NCBI GenBank assembly: GCA_031082205.1
Contig: JAVHLJ010000018.1
Coordinates: 1-49,576 of the forward strand
From: Elusimicrobiales bacterium
Lineage (GTDB): Bacteria; Elusimicrobiota; Elusimicrobia; Elusimicrobiales; UBA9959
Direction: 5' to 3'
Length of the DNA stretch: 49,576 nucleotides
The first letter of the stretch is position 1. Every line of letters begins with the position of its first letter. The notes under the pieces are model-generated. The model was not told where the DNA came from and did not search any database. It saw only the letters and a program-made list of their open reading frames with translations. Position numbers and translations under genes: made by a program. This document shows, piece by piece, positions 32,481 through 39,837 of this stretch.

Positions 32481-32509
32481 ATTGTATACCGCGGCGGGCT
32501 TTTTTTCAA
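32481..32509 (-). promoter_or_regulatory. Leaderless promoter of the ankyrin lipoprotein gene
   Basis: On the minus strand TTGAAA (32504-32509), a 17-base spacer and TACAAT (32481-32486) are followed by TGAGAC and then ATG. Transcription is expected to begin at or next to the A of ATG. This is the clearest leaderless case in the window. Confidence 0.75.
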
Positions 32510-32524
32510 GTGCCTGTCCGAATG

Positions 32525-32554
32525 AAAAGCCCTCCCCCGTCCGCGGGGGAGGGC
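32525..32554 (-). terminator. Intrinsic terminator after the first trypsin-like protease gene
   Basis: On the minus strand GCCCTCCCCCG-CGGA-CGGGGGAGGGC, a perfect 11-bp stem, is followed by TTTTCATT. It lies 17 bases past the stop at 32571. Confidence 0.85.
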
Positions 32555-32570
32555 CCGTGGGCCGCGCCCT

Positions 32571-33578
32571 TTACTGGAGGAAGCCGGGGGCCAGCGAGCC
32601 GGCTATGGACTCGAGGTCGGCCAGGTTGACTTCGCGCGCGGCGGGCAGGGAGGCCGTGAGGCGGTGGTAGGCTTTCTCGCCTTCCGAGTCCGGTATGAAT
32701 TGCGCCAGTTCGGAGACCTTTGTGACGTCCTCGCCGCGGCCGCCTTCGTCGGCGACCCGGTAGGAGACCCGGCAGCTGCCCTCGTAGACGAAATCGGTCT
32801 CGCCGCGCACCAGTATCCCCTCGATGAGGTTGGTATGCAGATTGAAGACCGGGGAGCCGGAATTCCCGCCGTAGGTGTCCAGGTTGGCCACGAAATAGCC
32901 GTCCTGGTCGGGATCGCGCACGGCCGCGCCGCCGGCCACCTTGAGGGGCAGGCCGACCGGGTGGCCGATGACGAACAGGGGCGCGCCCTTGGCGGGTGCC
33001 GCCCCGCGGTTGACGGCCAGAGGCGTCCTGCCGTCGGCCTTGCGGTCTATGCGGATGAGGGCGTAGTCGGCGCCGAGGCCGGCCGCGCCAGGTTCGACGG
33101 GGGTCGCGCTGCCGCGGAGGAACCACTTCTCTATTTTCTTGCAGGAGTAGACGTCGGAAGCGGGTACCCGGTCCGGGGCGGCGCCCGAGCCGTCCGTGCG
33201 GAAGCCGAAGACGAACATCGTGTCGTCGCAGTCCGCCTGGCTCTTTATGCAGTGCCCCGCGGTCATTACCAGGTCCTCTCCCACCAGAGCGCCCGAGCAG
33301 AAGGCGCCGATGGGCTGCTGGGAGAACCGCTCCTTCTCGCACACGCCTACGGCGTCGGCGAACCTGGCCGTGCGCAGCTTGTAACCGCCCGGCTCCTGCG
33401 CCAGGTCCCAGGATTGCCACAATGAGACAACCGAATCGGCCAGCCTGCGCTGGTCGGCGGGAGCTTGCAGGTACTCCAGCCGGTCGTCGGAGCCGTAGAT
33501 GACCTTGTTTTCGGCCTTGAGGGAAGAGGGAAGGACGGATACCGCCAGGAGCAGTGTTGTCAGCGCGATGTTGTTCAT
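32571..33578 (-). CDS. Secreted trypsin-like serine protease
   Basis: A 335-residue S1/V8-type protease with signal peptide (about 1-22). The triad is visible: H109 in MTAGHC, D171 in DYALIRID and S240 in GGNSGSPVF. The IGHPVGLPLKVA block is typical of V8-like trypsin folds. C94/C110 can form the disulfide next to the active histidine. The mature N-terminus begins with ENKVIYGSDDRLEYL, shared with the paralogue next door. It has its own promoter, a GGAGG site and a terminator. It is probably extracellular or periplasmic; the substrate is not evident. Confidence 0.9.
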   Translation of the reverse strand: MNNIALTTLLLAVSVLPSSLKAENKVIYGSDDRLEYLQAPADQRRLADSVVSLWQSWDLAQEPGGYKLRTARFADAVGVCEKERFSQQPIGAFCSGALVGEDLVMTAGHCIKSQADCDDTMFVFGFRTDGSGAAPDRVPASDVYSCKKIEKWFLRGSATPVEPGAAGLGADYALIRIDRKADGRTPLAVNRGAAPAKGAPLFVIGHPVGLPLKVAGGAAVRDPDQDGYFVANLDTYGGNSGSPVFNLHTNLIEGILVRGETDFVYEGSCRVSYRVADEGGRGEDVTKVSELAQFIPDSEGEKAYHRLTASLPAAREVNLADLESIAGSLAPGFLQ

Positions 33579-33618
33579 TAAGCCTCCGTATCCTGCTGCA
33601 TATAATTTTTAGCCTTCT

Positions 33619-33636
33619 CTTTGATTATAATCAAAG
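33619..33636 (-). promoter_or_regulatory. Perfect 18-bp palindrome at the protease promoter
   Basis: CTTTGATTATAATCAAAG is fully palindromic and contains TTGATT (33629-33634) as a probable -35, with TAAAAA 17 bases on. TTGATTATAATCAA differs at only two positions from TTGACTTTAATCAA at the -35 of the paralogous protease gene, so the two genes may share a regulator. Confidence 0.55.
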
Positions 33637-33715
33637 GCCAAAGGTCCCGGATTCTTCTAGGTCTTTGGGCCTATATTAGAATTAGTAATATAGCCCGGAG
33701 GCGGGGGTCTTAGGG
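33637..33715. other. Hairpin-rich spacer between the two protease genes
   Basis: Contains GGCCAAAG pairing with CTTTGGgCC, and a second hairpin in which TATATTA pairs with TAATATA (about 33671-33693) flanked by GGGC/GCCC. Both carry the element GGTCTTTGGGCC or GGGGTCTTAGGGG, which recurs in other spacers of the window. The function is unknown. Confidence 0.45.
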
Positions 33716-33754
33716 GTAAAGAGAAGCCCCGTCCGCGGGGGGCGCGGACGGGGC
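33716..33754 (-). terminator. Terminator after the second protease gene
   Basis: On the minus strand GCCCCGTCCGCG pairs perfectly with CGCGGACGGGGC (12 bp, 5-base loop) and is followed by TTCTCTTTAC. The T-run is interrupted but the stem is very strong. Confidence 0.75.
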
Positions 33755-33774
33755 CTGCGGGGGAGGCCGGCTGC

Positions 33775-34797
33775 TTATTCCGGCACCGATATCTCGGGGA
33801 CCTCTATCGAGAAGTCGTCCCCGAAAGAGTCGCTGATGGACCTTACCCCGGAAAGATCGGCTTCCCTGGAGGCCGGTATAGCCGCTTCCTCTTCCTTGGT
33901 CATGGTCAGCTTCGGGACGCTGGAGGACACCTGGGATACCTTGGTGACGTCCTCGCCCCGGCCGTCGTTCTGGCCTACAACGTTGGACTGGCGGCAGCCC
34001 TCGGCGGTGGTGAGGAAGTCCGTGTCGCCGCGTACCAGTATGCCCGCTATAAGGCTGGTCCGGGAGTCGAAGACGGGGGAGCCGGAGTTGCCGCCGTAGG
34101 TGTCGAGGTCGGCCACGTAATGGGTGTCTTTGGAAGCGTCGCGCACGCTGGCCCCTTCCGCTACCTTGAGGGGCAGGCCCGAAGGATGCCCTATGACGAA
34201 CATCTTGTCGCCTTTCTTGAGGCTGGCGCCGCGGTGTATGTTCAGAGGCTTGCGTCCGGAGACCTTGCGGTCCAGGCGTATTATCGCGAAATCGGCCCCC
34301 GAACCGTTAAGACCGTGGGTCACTATCTCCTTGCAGGAATATACGTCCGCTTCGGGCACGGAGGCCGGGGCCGAGCCGCCGCGGGCCTTTACCGCGAAGC
34401 CGAAAACCAGCCTGGTGTTGGCGCAGGTCTCCCCGTGGGTGGCGTTGACGGGGGCGTTCCGGATGCAATGCCCCGCGGTCATTACCAGGTCCTCTCCCAC
34501 CAGGGCGCCGGAGCAGAAAGCGCCTTTCTGCTGCTCGCGGAAGCGTTCCCCGGCGCACAGGTTGTTCGCGTCCGCGAACTTCATGGTCGAGAGCTTGTAG
34601 TTGGCCCCGTCCTTGGTGACCTTGTAGGAGTTCCAGAGGGAGACCACCGAGTCGGCGAGGGTTTTCCTGGAGGCGGGGGCCTCGAAATAGTCCAGCCGGT
34701 CGTCGGAGCCGTATATGACCTTGTTCTCGGCCGAGGCCGTGACGGCCAGGGCGGAAAAGAAAATTATCCCGGCGAGCGCGTTCATGATGGTCTTCAT
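33775..34797 (-). CDS. Secreted trypsin-like serine protease (paralogue)
   Basis: A 340-residue S1/V8-type protease, a clear paralogue of the gene at 32571-33578. The signal peptide is about 1-23. The triad is H110 in MTAGHC, D169 in DFAIIRLD and S238 in GGNSGSPVF. Conserved between the pair are ENKVIYGSDDRLDYFEAP, SGALVGEDLVMTAGH and the C-terminal GRGEDVTKVS. The C-terminal tail (about 285-340) differs from its neighbour's. It has a near-consensus promoter and an ACGGAGGAG ribosome-binding site. The tandem arrangement suggests duplication followed by divergence. Confidence 0.9.
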   Translation of the reverse strand: MKTIMNALAGIIFFSALAVTASAENKVIYGSDDRLDYFEAPASRKTLADSVVSLWNSYKVTKDGANYKLSTMKFADANNLCAGERFREQQKGAFCSGALVGEDLVMTAGHCIRNAPVNATHGETCANTRLVFGFAVKARGGSAPASVPEADVYSCKEIVTHGLNGSGADFAIIRLDRKVSGRKPLNIHRGASLKKGDKMFVIGHPSGLPLKVAEGASVRDASKDTHYVADLDTYGGNSGSPVFDSRTSLIAGILVRGDTDFLTTAEGCRQSNVVGQNDGRGEDVTKVSQVSSSVPKLTMTKEEEAAIPASREADLSGVRSISDSFGDDFSIEVPEISVPE

Positions 34798-34828
34798 AAC
34801 TCCTCCGTATTATCCTCTGCGTCGCTAT

Positions 34829-34857
34829 GTTATACAGCGGAGGTTGATTAAAGTCAA
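34829..34857 (-). promoter_or_regulatory. Promoter of the second protease gene
   Basis: On the minus strand TTGACT (34852-34857), a 17-base spacer and TATAAC (34829-34834) form a near-consensus promoter about 32 bases before the ATG at 34797. The -35 lies in TTGACTTTAATCAA, matching the palindrome at the other protease gene. Upstream a hairpin ACCTATG/CATAGGT (about 34868-34886) is followed by GTCTTAAGTCC. Confidence 0.75.
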
Positions 34858-34909
34858 TACCCCGCGGACCTATGCCCGCATAGGTCTTAAGTCCGGGTAT
34901 GAACGGCTG

Positions 34910-35872
34910 TCAGTGCAGGAAGGTCAGGAGGGCCGCGGAGCGGGCGTCCACCAGGAGGACCCCCGCGTAGTATATAAGGAAAAGGGCTGCGTAAGCCGCC
35001 GGGGGAAGCCAGGCCGGCCTTGCGCCCCCCGCGCGGATCTCTTCTCCAAGGATCCCGGCGCCTCCCCCCCTGGCGAAAAGCGCCAGGGAATAAAGGGAGA
35101 AGGCCGCGAAGGCCAGGAAGGGAAAAGCAGCGTAACCGGCCAGCGGCAGGCTCATGAAAGGCGGTCCGCCGGCGTAGCCCAGGTCGTACACCCTGGACGG
35201 GCCGCCGGCGTAAAGCCAGGCTTCCCCGGCCAGGCCGCAAACCAGTCCCGCGGCGGCCAGGGCGGCTATTTTTCCTCTTTCCCCCCTCTCCAGCAGTCCC
35301 AGCAGGGAAGGGACCTTCAGCCTGAAATTGAGCGGGTCCAGGATAAGGGGCAGGGCCAGGGCGGCCAGCGGAAAGGCCAGCCGGGGGAAGAAAAAGGGAA
35401 GAAAGAAGAAAAGGACCCCGGCGGCCTGCATGCCGTCCAGCGCCCTTTCCGAAAGCCGGAGAGGCGCGGGCGCACTTTTTGCGGGCTTGACCGGGGAGAG
35501 ATAGGCGGCCGACTGGTGCAGCGCCGGCAGCATCGCCGACCCCAACCCCAGGTACCAGGCCCAGCGCGTCCCGGCCTGGGCCGGGAGATTTATGTACTGC
35601 CAAACGCCCAGACCGGCGTTGACGGCTTCAAGCACCAGCCAGGCGGCGGCCGAGCAGGCGGCCATCCAGAGGAAGTCGTCCGTCCGGGAAACCATCAGGG
35701 ATTCGCCCTTAAGCGAGAGCAGCAGGCTGTCCGAGAGTGTTATGTAAGCCCACCAGAGCAGCGGGGCCGCGAAGGACGCCAGCGGTTCGAGGCCGGAGAA
35801 TATGCCGGCCAGCCCGGAAAAGGCCAGGATGAAGCCGGAATAGAGGACGATCCTGGATCTGAGTTCTTCCAT
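34910..35872 (-). CDS. Polytopic membrane protein of unknown function
   Basis: A 320-residue protein with about nine predicted membrane helices. The block WWAYITLSDSLLLSLKGESLM, then FLWMAACSAAAWLVLEAVNAGLGVWQYINLP, looks like a conserved motif of an uncharacterised integral membrane family, but I cannot name it. It begins 36 bases after the alanine-dehydrogenase-like gene and appears to end that operon. No catalytic or transport motif is evident. Confidence 0.75.
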   Translation of the reverse strand: MEELRSRIVLYSGFILAFSGLAGIFSGLEPLASFAAPLLWWAYITLSDSLLLSLKGESLMVSRTDDFLWMAACSAAAWLVLEAVNAGLGVWQYINLPAQAGTRWAWYLGLGSAMLPALHQSAAYLSPVKPAKSAPAPLRLSERALDGMQAAGVLFFFLPFFFPRLAFPLAALALPLILDPLNFRLKVPSLLGLLERGERGKIAALAAAGLVCGLAGEAWLYAGGPSRVYDLGYAGGPPFMSLPLAGYAAFPFLAFAAFSLYSLALFARGGGAGILGEEIRAGGARPAWLPPAAYAALFLIYYAGVLLVDARSAALLTFLH

Positions 35873-35908
35873 TTTATTGTTCCCCCCGGTCCCGCCGCCT
35901 TCCGCCGC

Positions 35909-36865
35909 TCAGGCCACCCGCTCGCCGCGGTCCAGCCTTATGACGGCCTTCCTCACGGGAAGCGCCGCGTGTTCCAGTCCCCTGTCCGCGACCGACCTGA
36001 CCAGCGGGGCCACCTGCAGGCTGTAGCGCTTGGAGACGTTGACCGGGTCCATCGCCGGCCAGCCCCAGAGCGCGGTATGGTAGAGGCCCTCGAACATGTA
36101 ATAGGGCTCGTTCATGTAGGTCGGTTTCATGCTCTCTATCGGGGCGTGGTGCTCCGGGTTGGCCACCAGGTCCACCAGCACCGACATAGGCTTGAAAAGC
36201 TTGAGCATTTCGAAGGTGACGAAGGGCGGTTCCTTGGCCACGTCGCGGCGGTAGGGCCTGTTGACGGCGTCCACCAGTATGTCCGTGCCCGGGATGTGCT
36301 TCTCCATCTCGGCGTAATGACGGCGGTTGAGTATCTCCACCGACGCCAGTTTCTCCACGGCGGCGCGTATGGCGCCCTGCGCCACGTTGCCGTAGCCCAT
36401 GATCTTCACCGTCGCGGTGGCCGGGTCCCGGCCCCAGAGCTTGAAGGCGTATTCCATGCCGATGCGCCCGGTGTCCTGGACGGCCTCCACTATGCGCCGG
36501 TCCAGCGCGTCCTTTATGTTCTCCAGCGGCACGGCGACGATCTTCTGCCGGACCAGCGCGCTCTCCAGCAGCGGCGCGCAGCGCAGGTGCATCATGCTCA
36601 TCAGTATCGCGCCGCGCTTCATCAGCCTTATCTCGTCTTCCCGGGGCTCCTTGATGCGGACCACCAGGTCCGCGGCGTAAACCTTTTCCCGGCGGGCTAC
36701 CTGGCAGCCGGCGGCGCGGTACTCGGCGTCCAGTATGCCCACCCCTACGCCGGCGCCCTCCTCCACCAGCACCTCGTGCCGGCGGGCGATGTCCCTGAGC
36801 TCGGACGGGTGAAGTATGACCCGTTTCTCCAGCGGCCGGTTCTCGGCGGGTACGCCTATCCTCAC
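35909..36865 (-). CDS. Alanine/saccharopine dehydrogenase-like protein (copy B, catalytic residues kept)
   Basis: A 318-residue protein of the AlaDH/PNT-type superfamily. The N-terminal half (1-130) has ENRPLEKRV, EEGAGVGVGILDAEY and K72 of IKEP with H93 of MMHL, spaced 21 residues apart like K75 and H96 of alanine dehydrogenase. The C-terminal Rossmann domain has GYGNVAQG (about 157-164). Typical AlaDH is longer (about 370), so the substrate may differ. It overlaps its paralogue (ATGA), and the pair shares DPxNVxxRYSxQ near the C-terminus. NAD(P)-dependent oxidation of an amino acid or imino compound is inferred. Confidence 0.8.
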   Translation of the reverse strand: MRIGVPAENRPLEKRVILHPSELRDIARRHEVLVEEGAGVGVGILDAEYRAAGCQVARREKVYAADLVVRIKEPREDEIRLMKRGAILMSMMHLRCAPLLESALVRQKIVAVPLENIKDALDRRIVEAVQDTGRIGMEYAFKLWGRDPATATVKIMGYGNVAQGAIRAAVEKLASVEILNRRHYAEMEKHIPGTDILVDAVNRPYRRDVAKEPPFVTFEMLKLFKPMSVLVDLVANPEHHAPIESMKPTYMNEPYYMFEGLYHTALWGWPAMDPVNVSKRYSLQVAPLVRSVADRGLEHAALPVRKAVIRLDRGERVA

Positions 36866-37803
36866 TTGACCCCCTCGAACCAGGCGTCCCTGACGTACGC
36901 GGGCAGGCGGTGATAGTCCCCGCCCGCGGCGGCTATGTCGGCCAGGATGGGGGCTATCTGTATGCTGTAGCGGCGCGTCACGTTTATCGGGTCCAGGCCG
37001 CTCCAGCCCCAGCAGGCCGCGTGCAGGACGCCGGCCGTGCGGTAGGAGATGTGCGAGAGGGAGGTCGGGTGCATCGTCTCCACGGGGTATTTCGAAGCGG
37101 GGTTGGAGACCAGCCCGATGACGGCGGCGCCCGGGTTCATGAGCTTGAGCATGCCGCGCGTGACCAGGTATACCTTGCCGCGCAGCTCCTCCGGCCAGGT
37201 GAGGCCGTCCACGAGTATGTCGGTGCCGGGCAGGTGATGCTCCATCTCGTTTATGTCCCGGCGGTTGAGCATCAGCACGCGGGCCTCGCGCCGCGAGGCC
37301 GCCTGTACGGCGCCCAGGGCTATCCTGCCGCTGCCCATTATCTTCACGACGGCCCGCTCCGGCCTGCCGCCCCAGAGCTCGAAGGCCTTCATCATGCCGG
37401 CGTAGCCCAGCTCGTGCAGGTCCTCTATCATCCGCTCGCCGAGGCGGTCCTTTATCTTTTCCATCGCTATGCCGTTCACGCGGTGGCGGCGCAGCTGCTT
37501 GACCAGCAGCAGGCGGTTGAAGAGATGGAGCATGGAGAACACGGTGGAGCCCGGGCTCATCAGGCGCAGCTCCGCCTCGTTGGGCTCGCGGAGCTTGACC
37601 ACCAGCGGGCAGGCGTAGACCTTCTCCTTCCTGACCACCGCCGCGCCGGCGCGGGCGTAGTCCTCGTCGGTGATGCCGACGCCGAGGCCGGCGCCCCGCT
37701 CGACGAGGACCTGGTGCCGCCGGGCTATCGGGGCCAGTTCCTCCGGGCGGAGCGCGACGCGCTTCTCCAGCTTCCGCTCGTCCCTGGCCAGCCCTATCTT
37801 CAC
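36862..37803 (-). CDS. Alanine/saccharopine dehydrogenase-like protein (copy A, Lys-to-Arg change)
   Basis: A 313-residue paralogue of the next gene, with the same domain order. The residue corresponding to the catalytic lysine is R72 (KLREP instead of KEP), while H93 (MLHL) and the nucleotide loop GSGRIALG (157-164) are kept. It may be a regulatory or altered partner in a hetero-oligomer. The start is GTG at 37803, overlapping the stop of the deacetylase-like gene (GTGA); the protein then begins VKIGLARDERKLEKRV, aligned with the start of copy B. The longer frame to 38352 is an out-of-frame reading of the neighbour. Confidence 0.78.
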   Translation of the reverse strand: MKIGLARDERKLEKRVALRPEELAPIARRHQVLVERGAGLGVGITDEDYARAGAAVVRKEKVYACPLVVKLREPNEAELRLMSPGSTVFSMLHLFNRLLLVKQLRRHRVNGIAMEKIKDRLGERMIEDLHELGYAGMMKAFELWGGRPERAVVKIMGSGRIALGAVQAASRREARVLMLNRRDINEMEHHLPGTDILVDGLTWPEELRGKVYLVTRGMLKLMNPGAAVIGLVSNPASKYPVETMHPTSLSHISYRTAGVLHAACWGWSGLDPINVTRRYSIQIAPILADIAAAGGDYHRLPAYVRDAWFEGVK

Positions 37804-38612
37804 AGGCCCGCCCCTTTCAGCTTCGCGAGGGCTTCGGCCGGGGAGAGGAAGGAGCCGAAGGCCTTGCAGATCTCCAGCGCCGCGCGTATCTTGAGTCTCA
37901 TTCTCCACGAGGCGAAATCGTAGGTGTGGGCCAGCACGGTGACGAGGACGTCCTCTTTGGCGGCCGCCAGTTCCCGGCATTTCTTCCATATGGCCCACAG
38001 GGACTGACGTTCTATGTAGACGCCCAGCGGGATCTCGAGGACGCCGCTGTCTCCGGGGCGCCTGTGGTCGGCGCGGTCCATCCGGTAGGCGTTGGACGGG
38101 GCGCCGCGCCAGTCGGAGACCAGGGCGCCGTTGGTGACCAGGTGGCGGCCGGGGTCGCAGGAGAAATCGAGGGCGAGGCCGTTGGCCTCGAGCAGGGGGA
38201 TGACCGCCGGGCCGAAGGCCATGAAGCCGCCGCGGTAGGAGATGGGCGAGAGCCCGGCGGCGCGCAGCCCGCGGACCAGGTCCCTTATGGCCGGCGCCAT
38301 GCGGGAGGCGTCGGCGTAATGCCAGGCGGAGTAAAGGTCCTCCTCGTGGCAATGCACTCCCACTTCTCCCCCCGAGGCTTCGGCGCGGCGCCAGAGAGCG
38401 GCGAACTCGGGGCGCAGGAAGAAATCGCGCGTCAGCGGGGAGGTGTGGACGAAATGGACGAACTTGCCGCCTACGGCGGCGGCCATGTCCAGCTCCGCCT
38501 CGACGAGCGGCAGCTCGCGTTCCAGGAGGGGCCGGCGCCCCTCCCCGCCCAGCCGGGTGGAGAAGTACTGGTCCCAGTCGCCGTCTATGGTGAAAACGAA
38601 GTTGAGGGCCAT
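37800..38612 (-). CDS. NodB-like polysaccharide deacetylase-fold protein
   Basis: A 270-residue protein resembling carbohydrate esterase 4/polysaccharide deacetylases: TIDGDWD at the N-terminus (D10, D12), GVHCHEEDLY for the metal histidines (about 86-88), ISYRGGFMAFG (about 127) and a later AHTYDF. There is no signal peptide, so it is probably cytoplasmic, unlike peptidoglycan deacetylases, and may act on a soluble sugar. It is overlapped by an alanine-dehydrogenase-like gene. Its start codon follows directly on a terminator hairpin whose 3' arm holds the ribosome-binding site. Confidence 0.78.
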   Translation of the reverse strand: MALNFVFTIDGDWDQYFSTRLGGEGRRPLLERELPLVEAELDMAAAVGGKFVHFVHTSPLTRDFFLRPEFAALWRRAEASGGEVGVHCHEEDLYSAWHYADASRMAPAIRDLVRGLRAAGLSPISYRGGFMAFGPAVIPLLEANGLALDFSCDPGRHLVTNGALVSDWRGAPSNAYRMDRADHRRPGDSGVLEIPLGVYIERQSLWAIWKKCRELAAAKEDVLVTVLAHTYDFASWRMRLKIRAALEICKAFGSFLSPAEALAKLKGAGL

Positions 38613-38654
38613 AAAAAAAGTCCTTCCCCGGCGGATCTCCGCCCCGGGAAGGAC
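38613..38654 (-). terminator. Terminator hairpin containing the downstream ribosome-binding site
   Basis: On the minus strand GTCCTTCCC pairs with GGGAAGGAC (outer 9 bp) and GGCGGA with TCCGCC (inner), followed by TTTTTTT and immediately ATG of the deacetylase-like gene. GGAAGGA, the only ribosome-binding site, is in the 3' arm eight bases before the ATG. When folded, the element would both end transcription and hide the site. Confidence 0.75.
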
Positions 38655-38705
38655 CTATGATAACAAACTTCGCCCCGGCCGGTTAACCCGTCAGGACGGG
38701 AATTG

Positions 38706-39821
38706 TCAGAACGGGAACTTGTAGCGCTCCAGGCCCAGTTCCTTCCTCATCGCCAGCAGTTCCCTCTGCGTCTCCTTGTTCACGGGCACGCCCCTGTTCT
38801 TCCGGTACTGCCAGGCCAGGTATTCCTTCTCGCCGGCTGTGTAGATGCGCTTGGCCCCGGGCATTTTCCTGGACGCGCGCAGCTCGCGCAGGATATTGCC
38901 GGCGGTGCGCTTGAAAGACGCGAGCGGCACGAAATGCCCGATGTCTATCGCCAGGAAGAAGTGGCCGAGCGGGTAGGGGACCTTGTTGCCTTTTTTGTCG
39001 TAGCCCAGCAGCTGCTTCATGTAGGCACCGTCCTGCAGCGCGGCGGAGAGTATCTCGACGACGGCGCAGTAGCCGTAGCCCTTGTAGCCGCCCAGGTCCT
39101 CGCCCACGCCGCCCAGAGGCGTCAGCGCGGCGGTTCCCTTTATGAGGTCGGTCAGCACGGCGCGCGAGTCGGTCTTGCTTCCTCCCTTCTCGTCTATCAC
39201 CCAGCCTTTGGGCATCTTTTTCCCGAGCTTGGCGTACACCTCTATCTTGCCGCGCTGCGTTATCGAGGTCGCGCAGTCGAGCAGGAACGGGAACTTCTCG
39301 TCGGTCGGCAGCGCGAAGGTCAGCGGGTTGGTCCCCATCATGTTCTCCACGCCGAAGGTCGGCGCCACCGACGGGCGGGCGTTGGTGCCGGTTATTCCTA
39401 TCATGCCCGCTTTGGCCGCCAGCAGCGTGTGATAGCCGGCGATGCCGTAATGGGTCGAGTTGCGCACGGCCGTCATGCCGAGGCCGTAGCGTTTCGCCTT
39501 CTTTATCGCTATCTCCATCGCGCGCTTGGCGATGACGTGCCCCATGCCGTTGTGGCCGTCGACGACCGCGGTGGTCGGGGTGTCCTTCACTATCTCGAAC
39601 CTGGTCTTCGCCAGCTGTATGCCCTGCTTTATCCTGTCGTAGTAGATCGGTTTGAGGCGCGAGACGCCGTGAGAGTCTATGCCCAGCTTGTCGGCGGTTA
39701 TCAGGACTTCGGCGCAGACGGCCGCGTCGCCCGCCGGCACGCCCACGCCCTTGAAAACGTCTCGCATGAAGCGTTCCATCAGGTCGAATTTAACCCACTT
39801 GGACCCTTTCTCTATTTCCAT
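38706..39821 (-). CDS. LDH2/malate dehydrogenase-family oxidoreductase
   Basis: A 371-residue member of the LDH2/YlbC-type family of NAD(P)-dependent 2-hydroxyacid dehydrogenases, which includes malate, sulfolactate and ureidoglycolate dehydrogenases. Conserved blocks are DKLGIDSHGVSRL, DGHNGMGHVIAKRAM, VRNSTHYGIAGYH and GTNPLTFALPT. The substrate cannot be assigned. Length is slightly above the usual 340-350 because of a basic C-terminal tail. It starts 16 bases after murG, with GGAGG before the ATG, and ends at a strong terminator, so it is the last gene of the murein/cytochrome bd transcript. A role in the wall pathway is possible only by position. Confidence 0.85.
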   Translation of the reverse strand: MEIEKGSKWVKFDLMERFMRDVFKGVGVPAGDAAVCAEVLITADKLGIDSHGVSRLKPIYYDRIKQGIQLAKTRFEIVKDTPTTAVVDGHNGMGHVIAKRAMEIAIKKAKRYGLGMTAVRNSTHYGIAGYHTLLAAKAGMIGITGTNARPSVAPTFGVENMMGTNPLTFALPTDEKFPFLLDCATSITQRGKIEVYAKLGKKMPKGWVIDEKGGSKTDSRAVLTDLIKGTAALTPLGGVGEDLGGYKGYGYCAVVEILSAALQDGAYMKQLLGYDKKGNKVPYPLGHFFLAIDIGHFVPLASFKRTAGNILRELRASRKMPGAKRIYTAGEKEYLAWQYRKNRGVPVNKETQRELLAMRKELGLERYKFPF

Positions 39822-39837
39822 GACACCTCCGTGCTCT

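Noticed and set aside
33579-33715. A c-di-GMP (GEMM) riboswitch upstream of the protease gene
   Set aside because: Hairpins are present, but the conserved GEMM core and tetraloop-receptor bases are not found.
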